The notes under the pieces: generated by a model
Seen by the model: the letters and a program-made list of their open reading frames with translations, nothing else
What the model was told of the DNA's origin: nothing
Database searches by the model: none
NCBI GenBank assembly: GCA_035294725.1
Contig: DATGKK010000081.1
Span: forward strand, 1 to 15,540
DNA length: 15,540 nucleotides
DNA from: DATGKK01 sp035294725
Lineage (GTDB): Bacteria; Actinomycetota; Acidimicrobiia; Acidimicrobiales; Bog-793
Direction: 5' to 3'
Position numbers and translations under genes: made by a program
Shown here: piece after piece, positions 5,713 through 13,473 of the stretch
How positions within the stretch are numbered: the stretch's first letter is position 1
Layout of the letters: every line of letters begins with the position of its first letter

Positions 5713-8033
5713 AGCTCCGAGCAGACCGCCGGGTTGACGACGGTCGGGTTCGGCGAGGAGCTGCACGAGATCCAGTTCTGGATCTCCCAGACGGCGCCGA
5801 TCGCCTGCACGTACCCGGGTGGAGGCTGGTAGAGCAGGCGGTGATCGTAGTTGAGCGACAGGTAGTAACCGTTCTGGACCGACAGGGGCGGCCCAGGGTT
5901 GAACACGCCGTACTGGCCCGCGGTGAGCACCTCCTGCGAGCCGTTCAAGGTGAGCGTGCCGTGCGCCCCCACGTTGCGCCAGTTCTGCACCTCGAAGAAG
6001 CCCTGCAGCGCGGCGACGGCCCCGTCGATCACGGGGTTGCTGACCCAGCAGGTGTCCGGGACCATGTCCGACCACGACGGAGAGGACATGTCGTAGTTGT
6101 CCGTGCACTGAGAGCCGCTCGTCGGGTCGGACATCCACACGGACTGGTCGGCAATGAGGCCGGTGATGTCCGTCGAGCTGCCGCAGCCGCTGATGCTCGA
6201 GGTGAAGGCCGGGTTCGACCCGGACCCGCTGAGGCCGCAGGAGTACACGAGGCTCCGGGCGAGCACGATGTTGGCCTCGCTCCCCATGTTGAGACCGCCG
6301 TTCGTCGCGCCGCCGACCATGAGGTCGCCCTCGGTGCAGTTGGCCGGGATGATCGCCTCGTTCTGCTGCACCCACGGGTCGATGCAGCCACGGTCCGGCG
6401 CGCTGCTCTCCGCAGTCGGGAGGATGGGCCAGGCGTTGTCCCTCTCCGCCTGGTCCGTGAGCCCGCTCGTCGTGAGCGGCGTGTTCTGGACCCAGATCAC
6501 CTCGTCAGGAGGCACGTTGTCCACCTCCGTGATCTGGTCCGTCTGGACCGCTCCGCTCGAGCTGACCTGGGTGTTGCTGCCCGTGCACGCGGTGCCGCCG
6601 CACAGTGAGTCGATCTGGCTGCCGTCGAAGGTGACCGTGCCCATCTCGTTCTGGCCGCAGGCCGCCGTCTGGCCGAGGTAGGTCGACGCCTCCGGGTTCT
6701 TCGTGAGGGGGCTCCAGACGTACATCGTCTCGGACTCCGTGGACGGGTTGTAGTAGAAGCGGATCGCGGTCGGTCCCGTGAAGACGCAACCGAGGAGCTG
6801 GTCGTCGAGGATCTCCTGCTTGATCTCGTCGGCGATCGGAGGCAGAGATTGGTCGACGTTGAAGCTGATCGACCCGACGGTCGGCGCGTCCGGGGCGCTG
6901 CACTGCCGGAAGGGATCCTGGACCCATCCGTACGGCCTCCCGTTGTGGGTGCCGGGCCAGCCCGGCGGGAAGCCGGAGAAGTTCTCGGGTGCCGCCGTCG
7001 ACAGCGAGGTGAAGGTCGGGTCGCCACAGGTCGTGAGCTCGTCGTGGCTGTAGACGGGGCCGTTGAAGGAGTCACCCGTCACCCAATAGTTGACCGGGCA
7101 GGCGCCCTGGCTCCCGACGGCCTTGCCGAAGGTGTAGCCGGAGCCGGAAGGGTCGGGCCACGTGCCGTACCACGGCCCGAAGTAGGGGTTGGTGGCACTG
7201 TACGGCTGGGACCGATCGGGGTAGCCCGCCGGCGGGTAGACCGCCTGAACGTTGGTGCTGTACCAGTCGACGAAGGTGTTCTCCTGCCACGCGTCGTACT
7301 GGCAGAGCGCCTGCGCGTACGGCTCTCCCTGAGCGGGGTCGCCGGCGGGCGCGGTGTTCACCGTGACGTTCGCCTCGTCGAATTCGTGCGAGCCGCTCGT
7401 CTGGAGGTTGCCGCGCTCGTAGGTGTTCTCCCACTGCAGGTAGTCGGTCCAGTTCGGCTGCTCGAAGGTGGAGAAGTAGACGTCCTGGAGCGCCCCTGAG
7501 AGCTCGAGCGTGGCGACGATGCGGCGGTAGACGGCTCCGGAGCCCGATCCCGCCCGCCCGATCACGGTGAGGATCAGCTCGCCGGGATACTGGGCGCCGC
7601 TGTTGCTCGTGTCGAGCTGCGAGGCGTTCGGGGTGTACTCGAACCACTCCCGGTTGGACGGTCCGGAGCTGACCGGCACCCACGAGGTCGTGCAGCTCCC
7701 CGTCGCGCCGGTGAAGGCCGGGTTGCACCCACCCTCCGAGCTCGGCGGCTCGTCGGCCCCGCTCCAGCGGTAGTAGTCGCTGTAGCTGTCGAGCAGGGTG
7801 CGGTACTCCTGGAGACCGGCCTGGGCGGCGGCCAGCGCCGTGTCGTAGCCGACCGAGTCGTTGACCGCCGGCGTGACGGCCCGGAGAGTGGCGAACGCGA
7901 CCACCGGCAGGAGCCCGAGCATCAGCACGACGATGAGCGCCATCACGAGCGCCTGCCCGGACTCACCGTCCACCGCCCGCATGGCGGCGAGCCGCCGCCT
8001 CAGCACGCCGCTCTCGGACCGCCGCCGCCTCAT
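5703..8033 (-). CDS. PilX-like minor pilin/tip protein (cassette B), 776 aa
   Basis: Secreted, membrane-anchored protein of a type IV pilus or pseudopilus. The N-terminus is Arg-rich, then GESGQALVMALIVVLMLGLL (23-42), with a single TM helix at 28-50. This is a PilX-type N-terminus without the Glu-5 prepilin motif. The segment ALAAAQAGLQEYRTLLD (66-82) is typical of PilX-like proteins. The large exported domain is rich in Tyr, Trp, Cys, Ser and Pro. Near the end, DGAVAALQGFFEVQNW is followed by YDHRL (729-733) and PPPGY (737-741). This resembles the C-terminal 'YDxRL...PP' region of large pilus-associated proteins in Deinococcus and actinobacteria (recalled, not searched). ATG 8033 overlaps the upstream stop as ATGA. 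It is the last gene of cassette B, convergent with riboflavin synthase. Likely a pilus-tip or adhesive component. Confidence 0.8.
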   Translation of the reverse strand: MRRRRSESGVLRRRLAAMRAVDGESGQALVMALIVVLMLGLLPVVAFATLRAVTPAVNDSVGYDTALAAAQAGLQEYRTLLDSYSDYYRWSGADEPPSSEGGCNPAFTGATGSCTTSWVPVSSGPSNREWFEYTPNASQLDTSNSGAQYPGELILTVIGRAGSGSGAVYRRIVATLELSGALQDVYFSTFEQPNWTDYLQWENTYERGNLQTSGSHEFDEANVTVNTAPAGDPAQGEPYAQALCQYDAWQENTFVDWYSTNVQAVYPPAGYPDRSQPYSATNPYFGPWYGTWPDPSGSGYTFGKAVGSQGACPVNYWVTGDSFNGPVYSHDELTTCGDPTFTSLSTAAPENFSGFPPGWPGTHNGRPYGWVQDPFRQCSAPDAPTVGSISFNVDQSLPPIADEIKQEILDDQLLGCVFTGPTAIRFYYNPSTESETMYVWSPLTKNPEASTYLGQTAACGQNEMGTVTFDGSQIDSLCGGTACTGSNTQVSSSGAVQTDQITEVDNVPPDEVIWVQNTPLTTSGLTDQAERDNAWPILPTAESSAPDRGCIDPWVQQNEAIIPANCTEGDLMVGGATNGGLNMGSEANIVLARSLVYSCGLSGSGSNPAFTSSISGCGSSTDITGLIADQSVWMSDPTSGSQCTDNYDMSSPSWSDMVPDTCWVSNPVIDGAVAALQGFFEVQNWRNVGAHGTLTLNGSQEVLTAGQYGVFNPGPPLSVQNGYYLSLNYDHRLLYQPPPGYVQAIGAVWEIQNWISCSSSPNPTVVNPAVCSELRS

Positions 8034-8827
8034 AGCTGCCCCCCTGTCACTTCCCTGTTGCGCAGGAACACCACCGTGTTGACCTCCGTGCCCAGCTCCG
8101 CGTCGTAGCCCTGGGTCTTCGGCCCGGGCGGCGGGAGGAACGTGGCGTCCAACCCGACGGCCTGGACGGCTGCCTGGTTCGACTCGGTTGGCGTGGGCGT
8201 GATCGCCGACAGCCCCGGCTCCGGCACCGTCCCGGTCGGCGTCGTGACGGTGTCAGCCAGCGTGTAGAAGCTGAAGATCGGCGTCGTCGGCGCTTCGATG
8301 TAGAAGGCCTCGACGAGCCGGACGCCCGCCGGCAACGAGGTCGTCGTGCTCGACGAGTCGGCCCCGATGCAGCGGTTCAAGCCGCTCGAGCCCGTGCCGG
8401 ACTGAGGCAGGCCGAAGATGACCTCGATCGTGTCCACCTTCGAATTCGACGTCGGGCAGAGCTCGGCCTCGATCGTCTCGGTCGCGGAGGTCACGATCTG
8501 GTTGGAGCCCGTCCCCGTCGTCGAGGTGCCAACGGAGGCCTGGAAGACGATGTCGTCGCCCGATACGTACTTGAAGGTGGTGAGGCTCCGGAGGTACTGC
8601 GTGAAGGTGCGCTCTGCCAGCTGTGCCTGCTGGAGGCCCTTCAGCGTGTCGATCTGAGCCGAGGACTCCCCCATCAGCCGCACGAGGATCAGCGTCACCA
8701 TGGCCGCGAAGACGCCAAACACCGCCATCGTGACGATCATCTCGACGAGGGTGAAGCCCTGGTCCTCCCTTCCCGCGAGGCGGCGCCGGAGCCGGGCGGG
8801 GCCTGCCCTGCGTGAGAGCTCGGTCAT
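8030..8827 (-). CDS. PilW-like prepilin (cassette B)
   Basis: Type IV pilin-like protein of 265 aa. The leader has 24 residues with many Arg and ends in DQG. Prepilin peptidase should cut after G24, before FTLVEMIVTMAVFGVF, with Glu at +5 (E29); the following helix spans about 25-50. After it comes LMGESSAQIDTLKGLQQAQL and a beta-rich C-terminal domain with few cysteines, as in PilW/PilJ-type minor pilins. The ATG at 8827 is preferred because it overlaps the upstream stop (ATGA, 8824-8827); an upstream in-frame start at 8914 would give an unlikely Pro/Arg leader. Its own stop overlaps the next ATG in the same way. Probably primes pilus assembly as part of a minor-pilin complex. Confidence 0.87.
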   Translation of the reverse strand: MTELSRRAGPARLRRRLAGREDQGFTLVEMIVTMAVFGVFAAMVTLILVRLMGESSAQIDTLKGLQQAQLAERTFTQYLRSLTTFKYVSGDDIVFQASVGTSTTGTGSNQIVTSATETIEAELCPTSNSKVDTIEVIFGLPQSGTGSSGLNRCIGADSSSTTTSLPAGVRLVEAFYIEAPTTPIFSFYTLADTVTTPTGTVPEPGLSAITPTPTESNQAAVQAVGLDATFLPPPGPKTQGYDAELGTEVNTVVFLRNREVTGGQL

Positions 8828-10278
8828 GACTCGGCCAGCGTTCCGGTCTGGGGCGTGCCGCTCGGGGTCGCGGCGGAGGCGGCCTCCGCGATCCAGCCCG
8901 AGGGAGTGAGCCACACGTAGGGATCAGGCGAGAGCGCCACGCCGTTCGCCTCGAGCTCGTACTGCCCGAGCGGCAGGCCGGCGGTGTAGAGGTTGGAGCC
9001 GCTCGACGCAAGGGCGTAGGAGATCCCGGCTCCCCCCTGCTCGACCGCTGTGATGGGACCAGCGGCAGAGGTGGAGAGGGCAAGCTCGTACACGGGGACG
9101 GTCACCGAGCCGGTGCCGCCCGGGGCCACCGAGATGGAGGGGGACTGCTGTTGCTCGGATCCGGTGTAGCTCGCCCACGACGGCGAGGACTGGGCCTGGT
9201 CGCCTGACCAGACGCCATAGCCGTTGGTGTAGGGGAACAGGAGAAGGCTGGTCGGCGTCGCCCCGCCGGTTCCGCTGAAGGCGTACTCGCCCCCGCTGAG
9301 CGACGGGTTGCCGACCGAGATCGGGATTCCCGCGGCAGGCGAGAACGCACTCGTGTAGCACGACGGCGTCACCTGAGCGCCGCAGGTGTAGGTGACCGGC
9401 TGGAGGGTCACCGACTCCGTCTGGCCCTCCGCGATCTGGAGCGGGTTGTTGATCTTCGTCACCTCGCCCTCAGAGACCGAGAGGTCCCCGGAGCTCGGTT
9501 GGGTAGGGGTGAGGTCGCTCAGCTCCTGGGAGCTCACCCACCCCGAGTTCCCCGACAACGTGATGAGGTAGTACCAGTCGGGGTCGGCGACGAGATTGTC
9601 CACGACGGCGCAGCCAGAGCTCGTCGAGTAACTGGTCTTCCCGCCCGGGAGCGCCGGCGCCCGGTCGGGGTTCGCCACAGCTGCGACCTCGGAGATCGTG
9701 AAGTTGATGTTGCTCGTGACGGGCGCGTCGTCGAGGCCGACGAGCTCGACGGCGACCGTCGCCTTGTCGAGCGAGAGCACTCCCGCCTTTCCCGGCGCGA
9801 GGTCGGTGGTCTGGACCACCGGCGGAGTCCCTCCCATGTTGCGCCAGGTCACGGTTGCCGTGATGCCCCAGATCTCACCGGTCTCGGAGGTGCTGCTCGA
9901 CGTGCAGAGCGTGACCGGGGCGGTCGAGGTGCCGCTCGGGTTCTGCACGCTGAAGGCGACCTCCGTCGTGAAGTCCGTCCCGCCGACGGTGTCGTGGTAG
10001 GTGTAGGTGCCGGGCGAGATGTTGCCGCCCTCGGCATAGGCGGCGGCCTGGAACAGCTCCTCGTACTGGGTGGCGAGGTTGCCCGCCTCGATGACGTTGC
10101 GCTGCTGGCTGCTCAGCAGCTGGATCGAGTCGATCCCCTCGAAGCCGCCGAGCAGGACGATGAGGACGATCGCGACGGCGACGACGAGCTCGACGAGCGA
10201 GAGGCCCCCGTCGTCTCTCAGGGCGCGCCCGCGCGCCGTCATCGCCGCGCGCAGCGCGCTCTTTCCGAGGCCCCTCAT
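8824..10278 (-). CDS. PilV-like prepilin with large exported region (cassette B)
   Basis: Type IV pilin-like protein of 484 aa. The leader has 25 residues; cleavage is expected between G25 and L26 in DDGGLSLVELVVAVAIVLIV, with Glu at +5 (E30). The pilin core includes ITATVTW (139-145). Then come a transthyretin/carboxypeptidase-regulatory-like region (about 175-292, with SGCAVVDNLV and YYLITLSGNSGWV), a Cys pair, a Gly/Ser/Thr-rich stretch, and a second beta-rich segment (VPVYELALSTSAAGPITAVE) near the C-terminus. Mature pilins are usually 130-200 aa, so this is probably a minor or tip pilin. Start: ATG 10278 has a weak ribosome site but overlaps the stop of an upstream short ORF (ATGA). An internal ATG at 10239 would leave an 11-12 residue leader and cannot be excluded. 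Confidence 0.83.
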   Translation of the reverse strand: MRGLGKSALRAAMTARGRALRDDGGLSLVELVVAVAIVLIVLLGGFEGIDSIQLLSSQQRNVIEAGNLATQYEELFQAAAYAEGGNISPGTYTYHDTVGGTDFTTEVAFSVQNPSGTSTAPVTLCTSSSTSETGEIWGITATVTWRNMGGTPPVVQTTDLAPGKAGVLSLDKATVAVELVGLDDAPVTSNINFTISEVAAVANPDRAPALPGGKTSYSTSSGCAVVDNLVADPDWYYLITLSGNSGWVSSQELSDLTPTQPSSGDLSVSEGEVTKINNPLQIAEGQTESVTLQPVTYTCGAQVTPSCYTSAFSPAAGIPISVGNPSLSGGEYAFSGTGGATPTSLLLFPYTNGYGVWSGDQAQSSPSWASYTGSEQQQSPSISVAPGGTGSVTVPVYELALSTSAAGPITAVEQGGAGISYALASSGSNLYTAGLPLGQYELEANGVALSPDPYVWLTPSGWIAEAASAATPSGTPQTGTLAES

Positions 10279-10340
10279 CGCGCATCCACCATCTCGTCTG
10301 GTGCGACCGCGCCCCGCCCGCGGCGGGACCCCGCCAGCAC
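10275..10340 (-). CDS. Short upstream ORF (21 codons), possible leader peptide of cassette B
   Basis: GTG at 10340 opens 21 codons (VLAGSRRGRG, then AVAPDEMVDAR) and stops at TGA 10277-10275, overlapping the pilV-like ATG as ATGA. A very strong Shine-Dalgarno, GGAGGGAGGAGG, lies just upstream (about 10355-10344), whereas the pilV-like ATG itself has only a poor one. No start codon in the pilV frame is suitably placed for this site. Translation of the short ORF could deliver ribosomes to the pilin gene. The peptide has no recognised homology. Whether it is translated is inference. Confidence 0.45.
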   Translation of the reverse strand: MLAGSRRGRGAVAPDEMVDAR

Positions 10341-10482
10341 AATCCTCCTCCCTCCAGGAAGACTGCTGCCCCGACACCGTTGCCAGCGTCAGGCAGATGC
10401 CATCACACGTGAGTGTAACGCAATCGGGACATCGCGCGATACACGGCGAGGTGCGGGTTGCCCACGCGCTAGAAACCGTGCC
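10279..10482. promoter_or_regulatory. Divergent control region, cassette B / exonuclease III
   Basis: A 204-bp gap holding the short upstream ORF on the minus side. ATCGCGCGAT (10431-10440) is a perfect 10-bp palindrome. TCACACGTGA (10403-10412) is an interrupted inverted repeat, and TACACT (10417 to 10412, minus strand) is a weak -10 candidate for the pilin operon. On the plus strand TAGAAA (10470-10475) lies 7 nt before the xthA GTG, compatible with leaderless transcription. No -35 elements are convincing. Confidence 0.3.
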
Positions 10483-11310
10483 GTGCGACTCGCCACCTGG
10501 AACGTGAACTCGGTCGGAGCCCGCGCCCCGAGGGTGCGGGAGTGGCTCGAGGAGAGCCAGCCGGACGTCCTCTGCCTACAGGAGCTCAAGTGCCCCGCCG
10601 AGGCCTTCCCGGCCGAGATCACCGACGGCCTCCCCTACGAGGTGGCGGCCCACGGGGAGGGTCGTTGGAACGGTGTCGCCATCCTCTCGAAAGTCGGGCT
10701 CGACGACGTCGTGCGGGGCTTCGAAGGCCAACCGGGGTACGCGCCTCCACCTGGCGATCCCGACTCCGTCCTCGTGACGGTCGAGCAGGCGCCGGTCGTC
10801 GAGGCACGGGCGATCGGGGCGACCTGCGGGGGCGTGCGGGTGTGGTCGGTGTACGTGCCGAACGGGCGGGCGCTCGACAGCCCCCACTACGGCTACAAGC
10901 TCGAGTGGCTCGCCGCGCTGAGACGCGCGCTCGAGGCCGAGGTGCGGTCGGCCGGCGCGTTCGTGATCGCCGGCGACTTCAACGTCGCCCGAACCGACGC
11001 CGACGTCTGGGACCCGGGCGCCTTCACCGGCTCGACGCACGTGAGCGAGCCGGAGCGGTCGGCGGTGAGCGCGCTCGAAGAGCTCGGCCTCACCGACGTC
11101 GTGCCCCGGGCGCTCAAGCACGGCACCCCGTTCACCTACTGGGACTACCGCGCCGGCATGTTCCACAAGAACGAGGGCATGCGCATCGATCTCGTCCTCG
11201 TAAGCGAGCGGGTCGTGGCGGGGCTGAAGGATGCCTACGTCGACCGGGAGGCCCGCAAGGGGAAGGCGCCGTCGGACCACGCCCCGGTCGTGATCGACTT
11301 CGATCTTTGA
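10483..11310 (+). CDS. xthA: Exodeoxyribonuclease III (AP endonuclease)
   Basis: Cytoplasmic Mg-dependent DNA repair enzyme: cuts at abasic sites and removes 3' blocks and nucleotides from duplex DNA. 275 aa, close to the family norm of about 268. Motifs: RLATWNVNSVGAR (2-14), LQELKCP (32-38, catalytic E34), NGVAILSK (63-70), SVYVPNG (122-128), IAGDFNVAR (162-170, D165 and N167), MRIDLVLVSE (233-242) and the closing SDHAPVVIDFDL (264-275, D265/H266). GTG 10483 gives the normal family N-terminus; there is no Shine-Dalgarno, and a -10-like TAGAAA lies 7 nt upstream, so translation may be leaderless. It sits opposite in strand between the two pilin cassettes and has no evident functional link to them. 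Confidence 0.93.
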   Translation: MRLATWNVNSVGARAPRVREWLEESQPDVLCLQELKCPAEAFPAEITDGLPYEVAAHGEGRWNGVAILSKVGLDDVVRGFEGQPGYAPPPGDPDSVLVTVEQAPVVEARAIGATCGGVRVWSVYVPNGRALDSPHYGYKLEWLAALRRALEAEVRSAGAFVIAGDFNVARTDADVWDPGAFTGSTHVSEPERSAVSALEELGLTDVVPRALKHGTPFTYWDYRAGMFHKNEGMRIDLVLVSERVVAGLKDAYVDREARKGKAPSDHAPVVIDFDL

Positions 11311-11331
11311 GGCGAGCGCTCCCCGCTCGCC
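11311..11331. terminator. Bidirectional terminator hairpin between xthA and the fabZ-like gene
   Basis: GGCGAGCG (11311-11318) pairs perfectly with CGCTCGCC (11324-11331) around a 5-nt loop CTCCC. It starts directly after the xthA stop and ends 3 nt before the convergent stop. It lacks a U-tract, which is usual for such high-GC hairpins. Function inferred from position. Confidence 0.55.
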
Positions 11332-11334
11332 GGA

Positions 11335-11799
11335 TCAGCTGGCCGGCCGGTCGGCGAACACGAAGAGCAGGTCGACCTCGCAGGCCCGCTCGCCCCGGAC
11401 CCGTGCGGCGCCGTGCCCGGTCCCGGCCCGCGCCGAGAGGCGGCCGAGGCTCACCTCGAGCTCGAGCTCGTCGCCGGGGACGACCTGGCGCCGGAAGCGG
11501 GCCCGGTCGATCCCGCCGAAGAGCGGGAGGCGACCACGGAAGCGCTCGTCGGCGAGGACGGCAGCGGCGCCGAGCTGGGCGAGCGACTCGACCATCAGCA
11601 CGCCCGGGAGCGTGGGCCGGCCCGGGAAGTGGCCGGAGAAGAACGCCTCGTCGCCGGTGAGCCGCCAGCGGCCACGGGCCGCCACCCCCGGCTCGAGCTC
11701 GGTGATCTCGTCGAGGAGGAGGAAGGGCGGCCGGTGCGGCACCAGGTCCTCGGGACGCCAGGTCGTCGGCGCTCGGTCCTCGTGCCCGTCGGCTGGCAT
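11335..11799 (-). CDS. FabZ-type (3R)-hydroxyacyl-ACP dehydratase
   Basis: Hotdog-fold dehydratase of type II fatty acid synthesis, converting 3-hydroxyacyl-ACP to trans-2-enoyl-ACP in the cytoplasm. 154 aa, normal length. HRPPFLLLDEI (22-32), catalytic H57 in SGHFPGRPTLPGVLMVESLAQ (the last residues carry E71), GIDRARFRRQVVPGDELELE (96-115) and a C-terminal strand ending in FVFADRPAS. It starts 14 nt after the stop of the cassette A pilX-like gene and could be co-transcribed with it. However, TAGCGT 8 nt before its ATG, and no Shine-Dalgarno, suggest its own leaderless promoter. Could also be a paralogous dehydratase of a specialised lipid pathway, so no firm symbol is given. Confidence 0.88.
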   Translation of the reverse strand: MPADGHEDRAPTTWRPEDLVPHRPPFLLLDEITELEPGVAARGRWRLTGDEAFFSGHFPGRPTLPGVLMVESLAQLGAAAVLADERFRGRLPLFGGIDRARFRRQVVPGDELELEVSLGRLSARAGTGHGAARVRGERACEVDLLFVFADRPAS

Positions 11800-11807
11800 C
11801 GCCGGCG

Positions 11808-11813
11808 ACGCTA
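11808..11813 (-). promoter_or_regulatory. Possible -10 box of a leaderless fabZ-like promoter
   Basis: TAGCGT on the minus strand lies immediately after the pilX-like stop (TAA) and 8 nt before the ATG. Hexamer and spacing are identical to those before mca. No clear -35 was seen, and it would lie inside the end of the pilin gene. Confidence 0.3.
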
Positions 11814-13463
11814 TTACGGCGTGATCCGGTACTGCGAGACGGTCCAGTTCTGAAGGATCTGCCCGCCGTGCTCGCCGTAGGTGAAGTCGAGCGTCGGGCC
11901 GCCGTGCATGGAGAAGCAGCTCAGCGCGAGCGAGCCGATGGTCGTGTAGTGCGTCCCGTTCAGGGTGAGACTGGCTCCGGGCGCGTAGAGGTTCGAGTCC
12001 ATCACGGTGTTCTTCGGGAAGTTGATGGCGGAGTCGCCGCCCCAGAAGATGTTGAAGTCGCTCGGTGCCCCCGCCACGACCTGAGTGCCCCCGCTCGCGG
12101 TGACGGTTGGCCCGGTGTACCCGCTCGGGGGGTTGGTGACGTTGATGTAGCCGCTGACCGTGAGCTGTGGGCTGGTCGAGCCACCGACCGGGCAGGTGTA
12201 GGTGCCCGAGCCGCCGGGAGTGTCGAAGGGGCACTGCCCTGAGGTGAGCCCCGACCCGCAGGCCTCGGGCAGGTCGAACAGGTTCACCGGCCCGATCGGC
12301 GAGGACGGGGTGCCGGTCCCCGAGATTTGCGGGATGAAGGGCGGCATCGGGCAGATCGTGATGTCGTTCGAGTCGAGGTAGTAGTTCCCGGGCGGGATGG
12401 TGGAGAAGTGGTCGGGGAGCGACGCCGTCGGAGTGGTCGTCGACGCGCACCCGGCTGTCGAGAGGCTCGTGCCCGTCGTGTCGCCGATGAAGACCGGCCC
12501 GCCCGGCACGAGGCTCGTGCAGTCGAACACGGCGTCCTGCGGCGGCGTCGGGGCCGACGACAGGACCGGCTGGGCCTTGAAGCCGAGCCCGGGCAGCGGG
12601 CAGTAGGTGGAGCCCCCCGCCACCTGGCAGTTCGGGCACTGGCCGTCGGAGGAGCCGCCGGTCGCGATGCAGGGCGCGAACGCCGTCGACACCTGGTCGC
12701 CCACGCAGATGGATGGGTCGGCCGGCGACAAGGTGGTGTTCTCGTTGAGCTGGGTCACCCCGGAACACGAGATCGTGCCGCCGTTCTCGGCAATCCAGAC
12801 GCTGTCCGTCGGCCCGCCGCCGGTGCAGGTGAGCTGGCCGCTCGGCCCGCCGCCGAAGTTGATGGTGACGTTGCCCGTGATCTGGAGCGGGTTGCCGCTG
12901 CCGGCACCGACCGCTGCGCTGCCGGAGTTCCCGTTGATCGTGAGCGAGCCGATCGCGAAGATGGCGAAGTTGTTCGACTCCCGGTAGACGAGCTCGGTGG
13001 CGCGGCGGCTCTCGGAGCCGACCTTGGCCTGCGAGATCAGCTCCACCTCGTTCGTCACCCCGAAGGGCAACAGGCCCGTCTTCTCCTCGGCAACGTAGTA
13101 CTGCACCCCCGGGGCGGCGGGGACGGGGTGGGCAGCGCTCTCGTTGGTGCACGACGTGAGACCGGCCGACGCGAGCAGGGAGGCGGGGGGCTGTCCGACG
13201 CAGAAGCTGCTCACCTGGTCGCCCATCTGGTCCAGCTGGAACAGGGCGTCGCTCAGGCCCGAGTTCGCCTGGGCGACGGCCTGCTCCCCGTTCTGTGACG
13301 AGGTCGCCACGTGGAACGTCGGCACCGTGGCGCCGACGGTGACGACGATGAGGGCGGCGAGCACGAACACAAGGATGATCACGGCGACGAGGTTGCCGGC
13401 GTCACCACGCGCGGCGACGGCCTCTCGGGCGCTGCGCCGCCTCGATGCGAACCACTCGGTCAT
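11814..13463 (-). CDS. PilX-like surface protein (cassette A), 549 aa
   Basis: Membrane-anchored exported protein of the second pilin cassette. The N-terminus is basic, then GDAGNLVAVIILVFVLAAL (20-38) with one TM helix at 24-46 and no Glu-5 prepilin motif. QAVAQANSGLSDALFQLDQM (61-80) corresponds to the Ala-rich helix of the cassette B protein. The exported part has a Gly/Asn-rich beta region starting SLTINGNSGSAAVGAG, about 16 cysteines, and a C-terminal region (IFWGGDSAIN, NLYAPGASLTLNGTHYTTIG) that resembles the polymer-forming-like end of PilX/DUF7305 proteins. ATG 13463 has a strong AGGAGGT ribosome site and follows the upstream stop by 10 nt. Probably a pilus-tip or surface adhesion component; the substrate is unknown. 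Confidence 0.78.
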   Translation of the reverse strand: MTEWFASRRRSAREAVAARGDAGNLVAVIILVFVLAALIVVTVGATVPTFHVATSSQNGEQAVAQANSGLSDALFQLDQMGDQVSSFCVGQPPASLLASAGLTSCTNESAAHPVPAAPGVQYYVAEEKTGLLPFGVTNEVELISQAKVGSESRRATELVYRESNNFAIFAIGSLTINGNSGSAAVGAGSGNPLQITGNVTINFGGGPSGQLTCTGGGPTDSVWIAENGGTISCSGVTQLNENTTLSPADPSICVGDQVSTAFAPCIATGGSSDGQCPNCQVAGGSTYCPLPGLGFKAQPVLSSAPTPPQDAVFDCTSLVPGGPVFIGDTTGTSLSTAGCASTTTPTASLPDHFSTIPPGNYYLDSNDITICPMPPFIPQISGTGTPSSPIGPVNLFDLPEACGSGLTSGQCPFDTPGGSGTYTCPVGGSTSPQLTVSGYINVTNPPSGYTGPTVTASGGTQVVAGAPSDFNIFWGGDSAINFPKNTVMDSNLYAPGASLTLNGTHYTTIGSLALSCFSMHGGPTLDFTYGEHGGQILQNWTVSQYRITP

Positions 13464-13473
13464 TGGTACCTCC

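Noticed and set aside
5592..6608. Plus-strand open frame running from riboflavin synthase into the pilX-like gene
   Set aside because: Wrong frame relative to riboflavin synthase and antisense to the pilX-like gene; no recognisable motif.
8828..8914. Upstream in-frame start for the cassette B PilW-like prepilin
   Set aside because: It would add a 29-residue Arg/Pro-rich stretch antisense in character and lose the ATGA overlap with the preceding gene.
9499..10482. Long open frame on the plus strand upstream of and in frame with xthA
   Set aside because: It runs antisense to the pilV-like gene, is very rich in Arg/Asp/Val, and lacks family motifs. The exonuclease III N-terminus is complete from GTG 10483.
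11800..13152. Long minus-strand frame continuing upstream of the fabZ-like gene, suggesting a fusion
   Set aside because: It is an alternative frame of the pilX-like gene, Arg/His/Pro-rich with no domain. FabZ is full length from ATG 11799, so no fusion is needed.
12327..13298. Plus-strand open frame of over 300 codons inside cassette A
   Set aside because: Antisense shadow with Arg/Val/Gly-rich composition, opposite a frame with a clear TM anchor and cysteine-rich exported domain.
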